A DNA stretch of 64,000 nt from Streptomyces sp. 846.5 (lineage in GTDB: Bacteria; Actinomycetota; Actinomycetes; Streptomycetales; Streptomycetaceae), in the NCBI RefSeq assembly GCF_004365705.1, contig NZ_SOBN01000001.1, positions 4,450,001-4,514,000 on the forward strand, read 5' to 3'. The translations under genes and the position numbers were made by a program. Positions 35,014 through 43,447 of this stretch are shown piece by piece. Each line of letters begins with the position of its first letter. Position 1 is the first letter of the stretch. The notes beneath the pieces were generated by a model. That model was not told where the DNA came from. It ran no database searches and saw nothing but the letters and a program-made list of their open reading frames with translations.

Positions 35014-35247
35014 ATGGACACACAGGACACCGTTGAACCCGTCGCCGTCGCACCGGACCCGTCCAACGGGTTCCGGGCCGGCGCCGAAGCAGCCCAAGCC
35101 CTGAGCAGCGCCCTGGAACGCATCGGCCTGGCCTTCCCCTCGCTGAGCGGCGATGAGCCATGCAACGGCCGCCCGATGGTCCGCCTCGGTGGGGCCAACG
35201 CCTACGTCGTGATCGCGCTGGCTCGATGGATCGAGGAGCACCAGTGA
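35014..35247 (+). CDS. Small element protein, unknown
   Basis: 77 residues (MDTQDTVEPVAVAPDPSNG...) ending AYVVIALARWIEEHQ; no domain recognised. ATG 35014 with GAGGT upstream. An upstream in-frame start at 34858 would run through the operator array and is rejected. The stop overlaps the next GTG by 3 bp. Conserved small proteins of this kind occur in AICEs downstream of the repressor. Confidence 0.6.
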   Translation: MDTQDTVEPVAVAPDPSNGFRAGAEAAQALSSALERIGLAFPSLSGDEPCNGRPMVRLGGANAYVVIALARWIEEHQ

Positions 35248-35447
35248 GCCCTGAACCGCCCTACTCAGGAGTCGACCTGGCGCAGGTCTGCCGTGCGCTG
35301 GACGAGCCGTTGGCGGCGATGTCGCCGGAGGTCATGTTCAGTGGGTGCTTCGGCGGCTGGGAGGGTGGTCCTCCGCTCCTGGTGCCAATCGAGCAGGAGT
35401 GGCTGAGGCGCGTCTTCGAGCAGGCCGAGCAGGGCCGGGAGGGCTGA
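35244..35447 (+). CDS. Small element protein, unknown
   Basis: 67 residues, GTG start at 35244 overlapping the previous stop (GTGA). Sequence VSPEPPYSGVDLAQVCRALDEPLAAMSPEV... is acidic with no known motif. Translational coupling on both sides marks it as part of the divergent cluster. Confidence 0.6.
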   Translation: MSPEPPYSGVDLAQVCRALDEPLAAMSPEVMFSGCFGGWEGGPPLLVPIEQEWLRRVFEQAEQGREG

Positions 35448-35450
35448 GGG

Positions 35451-35639
35451 ATGTTCCGTAAGCGTCGCCTGCCGCCGCGAGTACGGCGGACGTTGCAGCA
35501 GGAGACGGCTTTCCGCTGCGGGTACTGCCGGGGCCGAGTGCGGGTGATCGGGGCCCGGGTCGCGATGGTCCGCGGCGAACTGCGCTACGTGCACGCCTGG
35601 CACCCCGTACGTGCAGGCGAGACGCGCTTGCTGCACTGA
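35451..35639 (+). CDS. Small basic protein with CxxC pair
   Basis: 62 residues, ATG 35451 three bases after the preceding stop. It is very basic at the N terminus (MFRKRRLPPRVRRTL) with a CGYC pair (about 23-26) and a later His (HAWH), suggesting a half zinc ribbon. Possible nucleic-acid binding is inference. Confidence 0.55.
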   Translation: MFRKRRLPPRVRRTLQQETAFRCGYCRGRVRVIGARVAMVRGELRYVHAWHPVRAGETRLLH

Positions 35640-35766
35640 CAGACCCCTGGCTCGCACCCATCGGTCCCGATGGGTGGCGGCGTACTGACTGCGCGTGAGA
35701 GCGAGCGACAGCCACTGCTCTTGAGCAGGAACCCGCATGTTGATCGACAACCGAAGAGATTGGGAA

Positions 35767-35839
35767 CCGGACCACCCGTCAACCTTGGCGGGATAAGGGG
35801 TGGTCCGGGGGGCGAACCCCGGTGGAGATCCTACCGGGG
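35767..35839 (+). repeat. Two adjacent hairpins
   Basis: First stem CCGGACCACCC / GGGTGGTCCGG (35767-35777 and 35798-35808), perfect 11 bp. Second stem CCCCGGT / ACCGGGG (35817-35823 and 35833-35839). They lie in a 270-bp gap between small genes; either a terminator or a structured leader. Confidence 0.55.
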
Positions 35840-35909
35840 CTTTCGTGCGTATGTTCGGCCTCGGACAAGAGAGTTGAGTGACTTCTCAGAGCCTTGGAGG
35901 GCTGGACAG

Positions 35910-36212
35910 ATGGCGCACGAAGAGGAGAACGAGTCGGCGGCGTTCATGGTCGACCTCGACCCGGACGAGTGGCTGTGGCTCCCCGGAGTGGACTACGTGG
36001 CCGGCTGGCAGGAGGCCCGGGGCGCGGCGGAGACGCTGAACCTCGCCCTGTTCGCGGTCGGCCTGGAGCGTGACCGGGCATGGGCTACGGCAGGCACGCG
36101 GGCCGACGGTCAGGGCGTGGTGCGTCTCAGGGCGACCCCGTACGGGGCGTGCCGTCTGGCTCAGCTTCTGGCGCGGGCGGTGGAGGGTGGCTACGCCAAT
36201 GCTGCCGAGTAG
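35910..36212 (+). CDS. Small element protein, unknown
   Basis: 100 residues, ATG 35910 preceded by TTGGAGG. Acidic N terminus (MAHEEENESAAFMVDLDPDEWLW), then a helical part ending LAQLLARAVEGGYANAAE. No known domain. Ends before the 567-bp gap with the large inverted repeat. Confidence 0.6.
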   Translation: MAHEEENESAAFMVDLDPDEWLWLPGVDYVAGWQEARGAAETLNLALFAVGLERDRAWATAGTRADGQGVVRLRATPYGACRLAQLLARAVEGGYANAAE

Positions 36213-36310
36213 CGGTCCTGAGCTGGTCTTTGGTGGTGTTGCGGCGACGGCTGGCGGAGGCGGTAGGTCCAGTTCCGCAGGAACCACGACGGTCCCCGCT
36301 GCCGTCCTGT

Positions 36311-36435
36311 CTGCCGTCGTCCCACACGCCAGTGGAGCGGGCTTGCCCCCGGGTGTCCAGGTGGAGCGCCCCACTGGACGACCGACCTGGACACCCGGGG
36401 GCAAGGCTGCTCGGCTCTGCCTGGGACGACGGCAG
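36311..36435. repeat. Large composite inverted repeat
   Basis: Two nested perfect dyads share one centre. The outer arms are CTGCCGTCGTCCCA (36311-36324) and its complement (36422-36435). The inner arms are 21 bp (36342-36362 and 36385-36405, beginning CTTGCCCCCGGGTGTCC) around a 22-base loop. Lies in a 567-bp gap (36213-36779) between convergent genes, with no gene seen there. Could be a transfer (clt/oriT-like) or single-strand-origin site, or an oversized terminator. Confidence 0.75.
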
Positions 36436-36628
36436 ATGGGACGGCAGCTCCTTCGATCAGCCACAACGGCCCGGTATTCGCCGACTGCCCCCGGGCCGTC
36501 CCGGAGCCTGAGCGCCCCCGCCGGAGGCACAGTTTGAGGCTGTCGGGATGACGCCATGCTCATCGTGGCGTCCGCGTCGTGGGGTGGCCTGCCGTCCGGC
36601 CGGGACCGGCCGGAGGCCGCATGCCCGG

Positions 36629-36668
36629 CCGGGGCGGCGGGGCCGCCCCGGCGGCGCGCAGCGCCGCC
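36629..36668. terminator. Paired GC hairpins downstream of NACHT gene
   Basis: CCGGGGCGGC-GGG-GCCGCCCCGG (36629-36651) and an overlapping GGCGGCGC-GCA-GCGCCGCC (36650-36668), about 110 bp past the NACHT stop. Compatible with bidirectional termination. Confidence 0.5.
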
Positions 36669-36779
36669 CTTGAGAAAGTACAGAAAGTGTTCGACAGCTG
36701 CGGACTGCGCACGTTGTTTGGTTTCGGATGATGCCATACACGTCGGTGAGTTGATGCTTGACGCCCATCTAATTTGAAG

Positions 36780-39700
36780 TTAGCCGTAGGCGGGCGAGCT
36801 GTCGAGCCAGGACAACAGCCTTCCTAGGCGCCGGCGGTGGAATGGGGGAAGCTCTTGCCGGGCGTTGAGTTGTTCCTGTATCAGGTCCGCGGCTGCTGTG
36901 TGTCCCAATGCCTGCGCGATGTCCTCAAGTATTTGGATGCCGGACCCGTCTGACGCCCGTCCACGGATGCTCAACAGGTGACGCCAAATCACCAATGCGG
37001 TCTCCTCCTCTCCACAGGCGGCGAGAGTCTGGGCCATGTCTCGCGCTTGGTTTAGATTGAGTATTGGGTGCTCACAGATGAGCCGGGCTACCCGAGGCAG
37101 CGCGTCCTGGCCACCGCACATCACCAGGATGCCCAGGGCTGTCTGCACGTGTACGCCCTCGGCAGAAGGACATGTCAGGACGTGGTCGGCGATCTGAACG
37201 GAGAGTCCGTCAAGGTCTGGCATACCGTCTTCTGCCAGTGCATCCAGTACTCCCGCTCCCCAAGCGCCAGTCACCTGCTGCTGCTCGACTAGCGCGGAAA
37301 GAATCTCGGTAGCGCGCTCCCTATCGCTCTTGAGGACGACCTGAGTCGCCTCCATGAAGTCGACGGCTCGTAGCGTCGGCGAACCGAGAGCCAACTCCGC
37401 AATCTGGAAAGCGTCCTCGGGCCGCCCGCCGTCCAGGAGGGCTTGCGCAACTTCTGAGATGTCATACGGGTGAAGCCTGATGCCATCGCCGATCAGAGCC
37501 TTCAACTGTGTCACGGAAGAACTACCCTCTGCAGCAGTCAAGAGGTCAATGAGAGTCGTGACGTTGATTGGCAATTGCCTGCTGCCGGAGAGTTCGTTTC
37601 GAGCCCACTCGGTGGCAGGGTGTGGAACTCCAGCCTCGACCAGTAGCTTGAGCAGGTTCGCAAGGCGCCATGTTTCCCATCCTTGGCTCCGGCCCCGCTC
37701 GATGAGAGCGAGAACGGGTTCCGCGGCAGCTGAACCTCGGATTTTTAGCCACAGTTCAGCGGCCTCGCGATGTTCACGAACAGCACGGTCACACTCCAAC
37801 ACCAAGTGTGCCAAGTCCGCTGCTTCGTCCGTTGCACCAGCGCGCTCTAGAGCCAAGGCGATTGATAGGCGACCTGCGTGGTCGTCGGCTGGGCGGGACT
37901 GGCCAAGCGCGAAGACATCCGCCGCAGGCGCGGTTGATTCGGCAGACTCGAACCATGCATTCGCGGCTCTACTGAGCAGATTTGCACCAGCCAACGGGTC
38001 GCTGAGCACTTGCCTTGCTGCCCATCGCGCCTCGTTGGCTGAACCCAGCGCCCGATATGTTTCCGCCGCCAGTGTCCGCTCCCAAGCGTCGACGTCTGGT
38101 TCGTCGAGAAGGTCTGCGACGCGCTGGCGTATGGCCCGTCGACTCGTCTCGCCTAGTTCCTGCGCGAGTTGCGCGGCATTGGGCAGGAGCCCATACAGCC
38201 GTTCCAGCAGTGGAGTCAGGAGTCGTTCTATCTGTTCGGCAGGAACCAGCCGACTCAATGCCTCCACGATATAGAAGTGCTGGGTAGCGCTGAGCCCATT
38301 GACGCCTGCTAGTCGCTCCAGCACTTGGGCTGTGGCATACCGGGCATTGAGGGCTGACAGTGCCCTGGCGGCCTTGCGAGACTCGTCAACGTCGTCTCCA
38401 CGCACGAGAGATGTGAGCCTTCGCACCAACTCGGCGACGTACTCCGCATCGACATCTACACCCTCGGTGGCGAGGGCCGCGGCGAGCAGCACCCTGGGCG
38501 GTCCGGGACAGGAGAAGACCTGGTCGAAGATGCGGTGCACGGAACCGTCTGCTGCCGCAGCCCGTCGACAGAGCACGAACATAGCGAGTGACCGCTGACT
38601 CTCGTTGGAGGCACGCCGGATCCAAGGTTCCAGTGCGGCACTGTCGGCCACCAGGCTGTCGGCGTAATCCTGGGCGGCCAAGTACTCGGCGAAGCTGTGG
38701 TGCAGGAATCGGAGCTGATCGCCAGCCACGACGAGCAGTCCGGTTCGGGCGAGCGCGGCCGGAAGCTCGGTCTCCCAGCCTGTTGGCAGCGCGCGCCGTT
38801 GCCGCGAGAGATCGTCCACCCAGCTTCGCGCTGCAGTGAGCAAGTCCTCCCGCCCCTCGGTCCGCAGCCGGGCCAGGGTGCGGACGAGTTGCTCCAGTGA
38901 GTCGGCGAGCCAGGCCGGATAGGGAGAGTCCTTGCCCTGGGGGGTGCGGTCCCGCAGTAGGTCTAGGAAGCTCCCGTACAGGGCTAAGCGGCTCGAAGGT
39001 AGCGGCAGCAACGGCTCCAGCGTCGCATGGACCAAGGTGATTGTGGCCAACAGCGGATTGCGCACAAGTTCCCGGAGCTGGCCCTCCGCAACCTCGCGCA
39101 AGAAGCGCTTCGCAGCAGCTTCCGGCTGCGCCACTCTCGCGCGCTGCTGCTCAAACCAGCGGTGAGCGTACTCGCGTAGCTCAGGCTGCCCGAAGGGCTG
39201 CACCTCGTAACCGCCCAGCCCGCTGTCGTGCAGCGGAGCAAGTTCCGCAGGCGGCAAGGGGCGGCTGGTGATCACTAGCCGGAAGTCTGAACCGGGACGT
39301 GCGTGGCGTGCCAGGGTCCGGATAAGGTCGGCTCGCTGGCGTGGGTCCGCGACCTCGTCGAGACCGTCTACGAAGACGAGCCAGCGCGCGCCCTGCGGCC
39401 GCCGACCGAACAGCGAGGCTGACGGGTCGGTCACCAGGCCGTGTCGGAGCGTCCGTAGGACCGCACTGCGCAGCACCTCGCTCCAAGATCCTGCCTCGGC
39501 CACAAGCAGCGTCGCGGACACCCGCAACGGCACCACGGGCTCGGCAATGGCCGCGTCCTGGTAAGTGAGCCGACGCAGCCACACCCCGCCTAGAGTTCGC
39601 ACAAGCTGGTTGGCCATAGTGGACTTCCCGGCTCCTGCTTCGCCAGTGACCAGCAGGTGCTCATGCCTGGCCAACGCCTCGGGTAGTCCGACGGATGGTT

Positions 39701-40319
39701 CGGCAGACGGAGCCTCGGATACGGCATCCTTGAATGGGGGCGCGGCCGCAGCCGGGGCGTTGTCGTTCCCAGGGGCATGGTGGGCACCGACCGATGCTCC
39801 CGGCTCGAGCGGTTGGACTTCCTGATCAGGGCGGTCGGAGCTGGCGGCAGGCCGAAACCTCATGCTCTGACGAACGTAGACGGCAGATAGGCGCGGCTCG
39901 GCCAGGCCGAGCCGCGTGTATGGGAGGCAGTCCAGTACGACGTCCTGAGCCTCCAAGAGGTCACGTAGCGCGGGGGAAGGGATGGGTATGTCCGCCCAGG
40001 ATGTTGGGGCAGGGTAGGTGCCCCGACGCTGCGCCTCTTCGGTGCGGTCGCGCTCCTGCTTGGCCTCCGCCCAGAGCCTCTCGGCTTCTTGCGGGTCTTG
40101 ATCGAGCCCCTCAGCTAGCATCCGCACCAGTCGTAGCGGAAGCATTCGCTCGGCGTTGACGGCGTCGTACAAAGCTCGTTGATTGAGGCCGGTCATCTCG
40201 GCAGTCTTTCGGATCGAGCCGTGGCCGATGTCCTCTATGGCCTGCAAGAACCATGTGGAGAGCTCGTCCAGCTCCGGAAGCCGCCTGCGTTCCGGCGACG
40301 GTGGTCGTCCAGTTGGCAC
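36780..40319 (-). CDS. HTH-NACHT STAND NTPase, candidate defence protein
   Basis: 1179 residues. An N-terminal XRE-like helix-turn-helix (about 33-75: GSIRKTAEMTGLNQRALYDAV) is followed by a Pro/Ala linker. The NACHT domain has Walker A GEAGAGKST (226-234), Walker B LVFVDGLDEV (314-323) and the sensor LVITSR (348-353). About 650 residues of helical repeats end the protein. Bacterial NACHT proteins of this layout are known or suspected anti-phage sensors. No separate effector (nuclease, TIR, protease or membrane domain) is visible, so the output mechanism is unclear. Single gene, divergent from the coiled-coil gene, on a mobile element. Confidence 0.85.
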   Translation of the reverse strand: MPTGRPPSPERRRLPELDELSTWFLQAIEDIGHGSIRKTAEMTGLNQRALYDAVNAERMLPLRLVRMLAEGLDQDPQEAERLWAEAKQERDRTEEAQRRGTYPAPTSWADIPIPSPALRDLLEAQDVVLDCLPYTRLGLAEPRLSAVYVRQSMRFRPAASSDRPDQEVQPLEPGASVGAHHAPGNDNAPAAAAPPFKDAVSEAPSAEPSVGLPEALARHEHLLVTGEAGAGKSTMANQLVRTLGGVWLRRLTYQDAAIAEPVVPLRVSATLLVAEAGSWSEVLRSAVLRTLRHGLVTDPSASLFGRRPQGARWLVFVDGLDEVADPRQRADLIRTLARHARPGSDFRLVITSRPLPPAELAPLHDSGLGGYEVQPFGQPELREYAHRWFEQQRARVAQPEAAAKRFLREVAEGQLRELVRNPLLATITLVHATLEPLLPLPSSRLALYGSFLDLLRDRTPQGKDSPYPAWLADSLEQLVRTLARLRTEGREDLLTAARSWVDDLSRQRRALPTGWETELPAALARTGLLVVAGDQLRFLHHSFAEYLAAQDYADSLVADSAALEPWIRRASNESQRSLAMFVLCRRAAAADGSVHRIFDQVFSCPGPPRVLLAAALATEGVDVDAEYVAELVRRLTSLVRGDDVDESRKAARALSALNARYATAQVLERLAGVNGLSATQHFYIVEALSRLVPAEQIERLLTPLLERLYGLLPNAAQLAQELGETSRRAIRQRVADLLDEPDVDAWERTLAAETYRALGSANEARWAARQVLSDPLAGANLLSRAANAWFESAESTAPAADVFALGQSRPADDHAGRLSIALALERAGATDEAADLAHLVLECDRAVREHREAAELWLKIRGSAAAEPVLALIERGRSQGWETWRLANLLKLLVEAGVPHPATEWARNELSGSRQLPINVTTLIDLLTAAEGSSSVTQLKALIGDGIRLHPYDISEVAQALLDGGRPEDAFQIAELALGSPTLRAVDFMEATQVVLKSDRERATEILSALVEQQQVTGAWGAGVLDALAEDGMPDLDGLSVQIADHVLTCPSAEGVHVQTALGILVMCGGQDALPRVARLICEHPILNLNQARDMAQTLAACGEEETALVIWRHLLSIRGRASDGSGIQILEDIAQALGHTAAADLIQEQLNARQELPPFHRRRLGRLLSWLDSSPAYG

Positions 40320-40435
40320 TTAGAAGCCGTTGTCTTACCGAACTTGATCGGCGTGTTTCCGCAGCTCAGGAATAGTGTGGGAGCTGGCGTGGCAGGCTCG
40401 GGCTGTCGGGTTTTCTCGTGGGTGGAGGTGCCGAG

Positions 40436-40939
40436 ATGGCGTCGGTCGTGGGTCTTCTGGAGGGCCGGGAGTTGGCCGCGCGGGAGCGTGTGGAGGGGCT
40501 GCGGGAGGAGGCGGACCGGATTCTGGCCGAGCTCGCAGACGCGGAGAGGGACTGGCGGGAGTGGTTGATCGCGCGTCAGCGCGTGGGCGAGGTCTTGTCC
40601 GTGCCGCAGCCGGAGCTCGTCGCGGACGCGTGCGCCGGGCTGCCAACAGCACGGGCCGCGCGTTCTGGCTCGATCGTCCCGGTGTGGCGGCCGGCGCTGG
40701 GCGCGGACGTGCTGGCCGTGGACTACCAGCGCATCCTGGCCGTGCTGGTAGAGCTCGGTGCGGGCGGTGGCGGGGCGATGACGTGCCAGGAGATCGCGGC
40801 CGCGCTCGGGCTGCCGCCGGTCCCGGCCGCCGTGGAGGGGGTCCGGTCGAAGATGAAGCGGCTGGCGGACCGGGGCTGGGCGGCCGAGCCTGCGCCTGGA
40901 CGCTTCACCCTGTCCGCTTCGCCAGTCGCCGGGTCATGA
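40436..40939 (+). CDS. Coiled-coil plus winged-helix protein
   Basis: 167 residues. The N-terminal coiled coil (about 8-50: LEGRELAARERVEGLREEAD...) is followed by a winged-helix-like C terminus (AMTCQEIAAALGLPPVPAAVEGVRSKMKRL). ATG 40436 with GGAGG upstream; a GTG at 40418 is possible. The last 35 bases overlap the convergent transposase gene, so the IS may have arrived at or inside its 3' end and altered its tail (SASPVAGS). Function unknown. Confidence 0.6.
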   Translation: MASVVGLLEGRELAARERVEGLREEADRILAELADAERDWREWLIARQRVGEVLSVPQPELVADACAGLPTARAARSGSIVPVWRPALGADVLAVDYQRILAVLVELGAGGGGAMTCQEIAAALGLPPVPAAVEGVRSKMKRLADRGWAAEPAPGRFTLSASPVAGS

Positions 40940-41687
40940 GCCGGGTCATCGACCACAGCACCATGGCCTCGTGGGCTTCGGGCAGGGACTCGTAGTCGCG
41001 CACCAGGCGACGCGAGCGCATCAGCCAGCCCAGGGTTCGCTCTACCACCCACCGCCTTGGCAGCACCACGAACCCTGATACGTCGTCACTGCGCTTGACG
41101 ATCTCCAGTGTCAGCCGCAGCGTCTCTCTCGCCCAGGAGACCAGGCGGCCGGTGTAGCCGCCGTCGGCCCAGACCAGGGTGATCCTGCGGAAGCGGGACC
41201 GTACCTGTGCCAGCAGCGGCATCGCCGCATCGCGATCGGTGACGCTCGCGGCGGTGACCATGACAGCCAGCAGCAGGCCCAGGCAGTCCACCACGACGTG
41301 CCGCTTGCGACCGTTGATCTTCTTGCCCCCGTCGTAGCCGCGACTGGCGGCCGGCACCATGGCATCGGCCTTGACCGACTGCGAGTCGATGATCGCGGCA
41401 GTCGGCTCCGGGTCGCGTCCGGCCTCCTCGCGCACCATGCCGCGCAGCCGGTCGTGCAGTTCGGCCAGCAGGCCCTTCACCCGCCAGCGCTTGGCGAAGG
41501 CGTAGACGCGGTCCCAGCGGGGGAGGTCTGCGGGCATCGACCTCCAGGTGATGCCGCCGGTGACCAGGTAGCGCACCGCGTCGATCATCTGCCGGTGGCA
41601 GTAGCCCTCCGGCTGCCCGCCCCTGCCCTCCAGCCAGGGCGGCACCGGCATCGCGTCACGCACCACCGCCCACTCCGCGTCTGTCAT
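40905..41687 (-). CDS. IS5-type transposase (DDE)
   Basis: 260 residues from ATG 41687 (MTDAEWAVVRDAMPVPPW). The DDE catalytic residues are readable: Asp in IIDSQSVK, Asp in WADGGYTG, Glu in RWVVERTLGWLM. Upstream codons in frame read PYRRPRYPSD, which belongs to the family, so the real start is probably a few codons earlier at a non-ATG codon or was altered. The inverted terminal repeats of the IS could not be found by eye. Confidence 0.85.
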   Translation of the reverse strand: MTDAEWAVVRDAMPVPPWLEGRGGQPEGYCHRQMIDAVRYLVTGGITWRSMPADLPRWDRVYAFAKRWRVKGLLAELHDRLRGMVREEAGRDPEPTAAIIDSQSVKADAMVPAASRGYDGGKKINGRKRHVVVDCLGLLLAVMVTAASVTDRDAAMPLLAQVRSRFRRITLVWADGGYTGRLVSWARETLRLTLEIVKRSDDVSGFVVLPRRWVVERTLGWLMRSRRLVRDYESLPEAHEAMVLWSMTRLMTRRLAKRTG

Positions 41688-42090
41688 GTCCGAGGGATAC
41701 CTCGGCCGCCTGTACGGCTGGTCCCCGGCGTTCCCGAACCGGTGCGCGAGGCAGTCACACTCACGCGCGGCCGACTTGGAACCAACCCCGGCGAGGGCGT
41801 AGAACTGCGACAACAGGGCCTCCTGGCGATCTCGTTGGTCTTCGCAAACCCGAGCTTCACCAGGGGCCCTGTCTTCATGCGCGCCCCGACCGAGGATCAC
41901 CCCACCGAGTGCAGCCACTCGAACCAATGCTCACCAAGATCGATAGAGCAACGGCTTCTTAGTCCCCCTGAATCGCACGTGGATTTCCCGTTGTTTCCCC
42001 ACCGTATCGGGAAACTCAAGTGCAAGCGGACGCTGGAGACGTGTCCGGGGTGGTGCTCTACCACTCCGTGAATTGCGTCAGGAGAGTCTT
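41688..42090. other. Region between transposase and small gene
   Basis: About 400 bp; open frames here look like shadows. It contains the likely right part of the IS plus sequence of unknown origin. A dyad TTTCCCG...CGGGAAA lies around 41987-42013. No gene recognised. Confidence 0.35.
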
Positions 42091-42315
42091 GTGGAAGCGC
42101 TGTTGACTACCCATCCCATGCTCTGGGCCATCGGTGCCTTCGCCGGGGTGGCGCGTGGCTGGCTGGCGTACCGCACTGCGGTGCGACGCGAAGAGGAGTA
42201 CACCAAGCGAGTCCGGCTTGCCGTCGAGCGCATAGAGGGATGTGATCGGGCAGCGGTCGTGCGCGCCGCTGGGCAGCTCGCGCCTGCGGTCACTCGCCGC
42301 GCGCGAAGCGGGTGA
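42091..42315 (+). CDS. Small element protein with N-terminal hydrophobic segment
   Basis: 74 residues, GTG 42091 with CAGGAGAG upstream. VEALLTTHPMLWAIGAFAGVARGWLAY is amphipathic to hydrophobic, followed by a charged helix RREEEYTKRVRLAVERIEG. No domain known; typical of small AICE proteins. Convergent with the second GntR gene. Confidence 0.55.
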   Translation: MEALLTTHPMLWAIGAFAGVARGWLAYRTAVRREEEYTKRVRLAVERIEGCDRAAVVRAAGQLAPAVTRRARSG

Positions 42316-42374
42316 CACGAGTCCGATGTTGTGCCGGGGATTGCTAGTCTCCTGCTCGACGTGGATGGTGTAGT

Positions 42375-43226
42375 TCAGCACCCGCGCGCACCATTCGTGT
42401 GGTGGTGTCGCACAACGTGGGGTGGGGGATCAAGCTCTGGGCGTTCCGAAACCAGGCCCCGGCGATCCCCGCGGCGGGTGATCTGCGGGCTGATGGCGAA
42501 GCTGACGGCGGTACCTTCGGCGCCGGTGCGGAGTTCTTCGAGGATGAGCGGCTGGCCGGTGGTGGCGTCGTGGGTAACGCGGCGCAGGAGTAGGAGCGGG
42601 GCGGCGTCGGGGATGCGCAGGGCGCTGCGTTCGTCGGGGTGGGGCATGCGGGCGTGGACGGTTTCGGTCCATGCGGGTTTGTGCCCGGCGGCGGCCAGAG
42701 CGGCGTACAGCTCGGCCACGGGGCGGGCGGGTTGGTCGGCGAGAGTAGTGCCGGCGGCGGTGGCCATGGGAATGGTGACGCGCTGGAGGTAACGGGCCCC
42801 GGTCGTCTCGTTCACCAAAGTGCGGTCGACGGTGATGGTTTCCTCATCCTCGTCCAGGCCCAGCAGGGGTGCGGTGGTGGCGTCAGTAGCGGTCCGGTAG
42901 GCGTTCGGGGGCTCGATCTCGGTCCAGGTGTCGGCCGGGGTTGCGTAGTGGGCGCCGGTCTTGGTCACGGTGCGCTCGACGGTGTGGGCGGTGCCGGTGG
43001 CGGTGGCGCGGACGAAGCTGCCCTTGCCCATGATCACGTCCACGAGTCCTTCGCTCCTGAGCGACGCGACGGCCTGGCGGACAGTTGGGCGGGAGACCTT
43101 GTAGCGGTCGGCCAAGACGGCTTCGGAGGGCAGGGGGCCGTTGGGTGGGTACTCACCGTCGGCAATTGCCTGGCGCAGGACGCTGGCGACCTGCTTGTAC
43201 AGGGGTTCGTTCCGGATGATGTCCAC
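42375..43226 (-). CDS. GntR/UTRA-family repressor of the transfer operon
   Basis: 283 residues: winged helix (LYKQVASVLRQAIADGEYPPNGPLPSEAVLADRYKVSRPTVRQAVASL region) and a UTRA domain ending in a basic tail. Divergent from the transfer/replication operon starting at 43448. The shared region holds repeated CACCTGTAAG elements. This is the position of AICE repressors that control tra and rep. Confidence 0.88.
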   Translation of the reverse strand: MDIIRNEPLYKQVASVLRQAIADGEYPPNGPLPSEAVLADRYKVSRPTVRQAVASLRSEGLVDVIMGKGSFVRATATGTAHTVERTVTKTGAHYATPADTWTEIEPPNAYRTATDATTAPLLGLDEDEETITVDRTLVNETTGARYLQRVTIPMATAAGTTLADQPARPVAELYAALAAAGHKPAWTETVHARMPHPDERSALRIPDAAPLLLLRRVTHDATTGQPLILEELRTGAEGTAVSFAISPQITRRGDRRGLVSERPELDPPPHVVRHHHTNGARGC

Positions 43227-43316
43227 GGCTTGGGCCTCGTCTCGCCTGGGTGTCTTCCTGGTGTCTGCTCGTCAGCTTGCTGGCTAGGACGCTGGACGTC
43301 AAGACAGGTTCTCGGT

Positions 43317-43391
43317 CACCTGTAAGAACAACCGACCGAAATCCCTTGCTTCTGCGATGCAGGCGGCGCACAATTGACACCTGTAAGGACA
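43317..43391. promoter_or_regulatory. Operator pair of the transfer operon
   Basis: CACCTGTAAGAACA at 43317-43330 and CACCTGTAAGGACA at 43378-43391, spaced 61 bp. The second forms the palindrome ACCTGT-AAGG-ACAGGT and overlaps TTGACA (43374-43379), a -35-like hexamer. Presumed targets of the adjacent GntR repressor. Confidence 0.65.
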
Positions 43392-43447
43392 GGTGACGGC
43401 AGGCGGGTAGCGTCGGCCGGGCCTGAACGGACCAGGAGTCCACACAC

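Noticed and set aside
35806..35840. T-arm-like sequence (GGGGTTCGCCCC on the minus strand)
   Set aside because: No acceptor, D or anticodon arms could be built around it; better explained as part of the hairpin pair.
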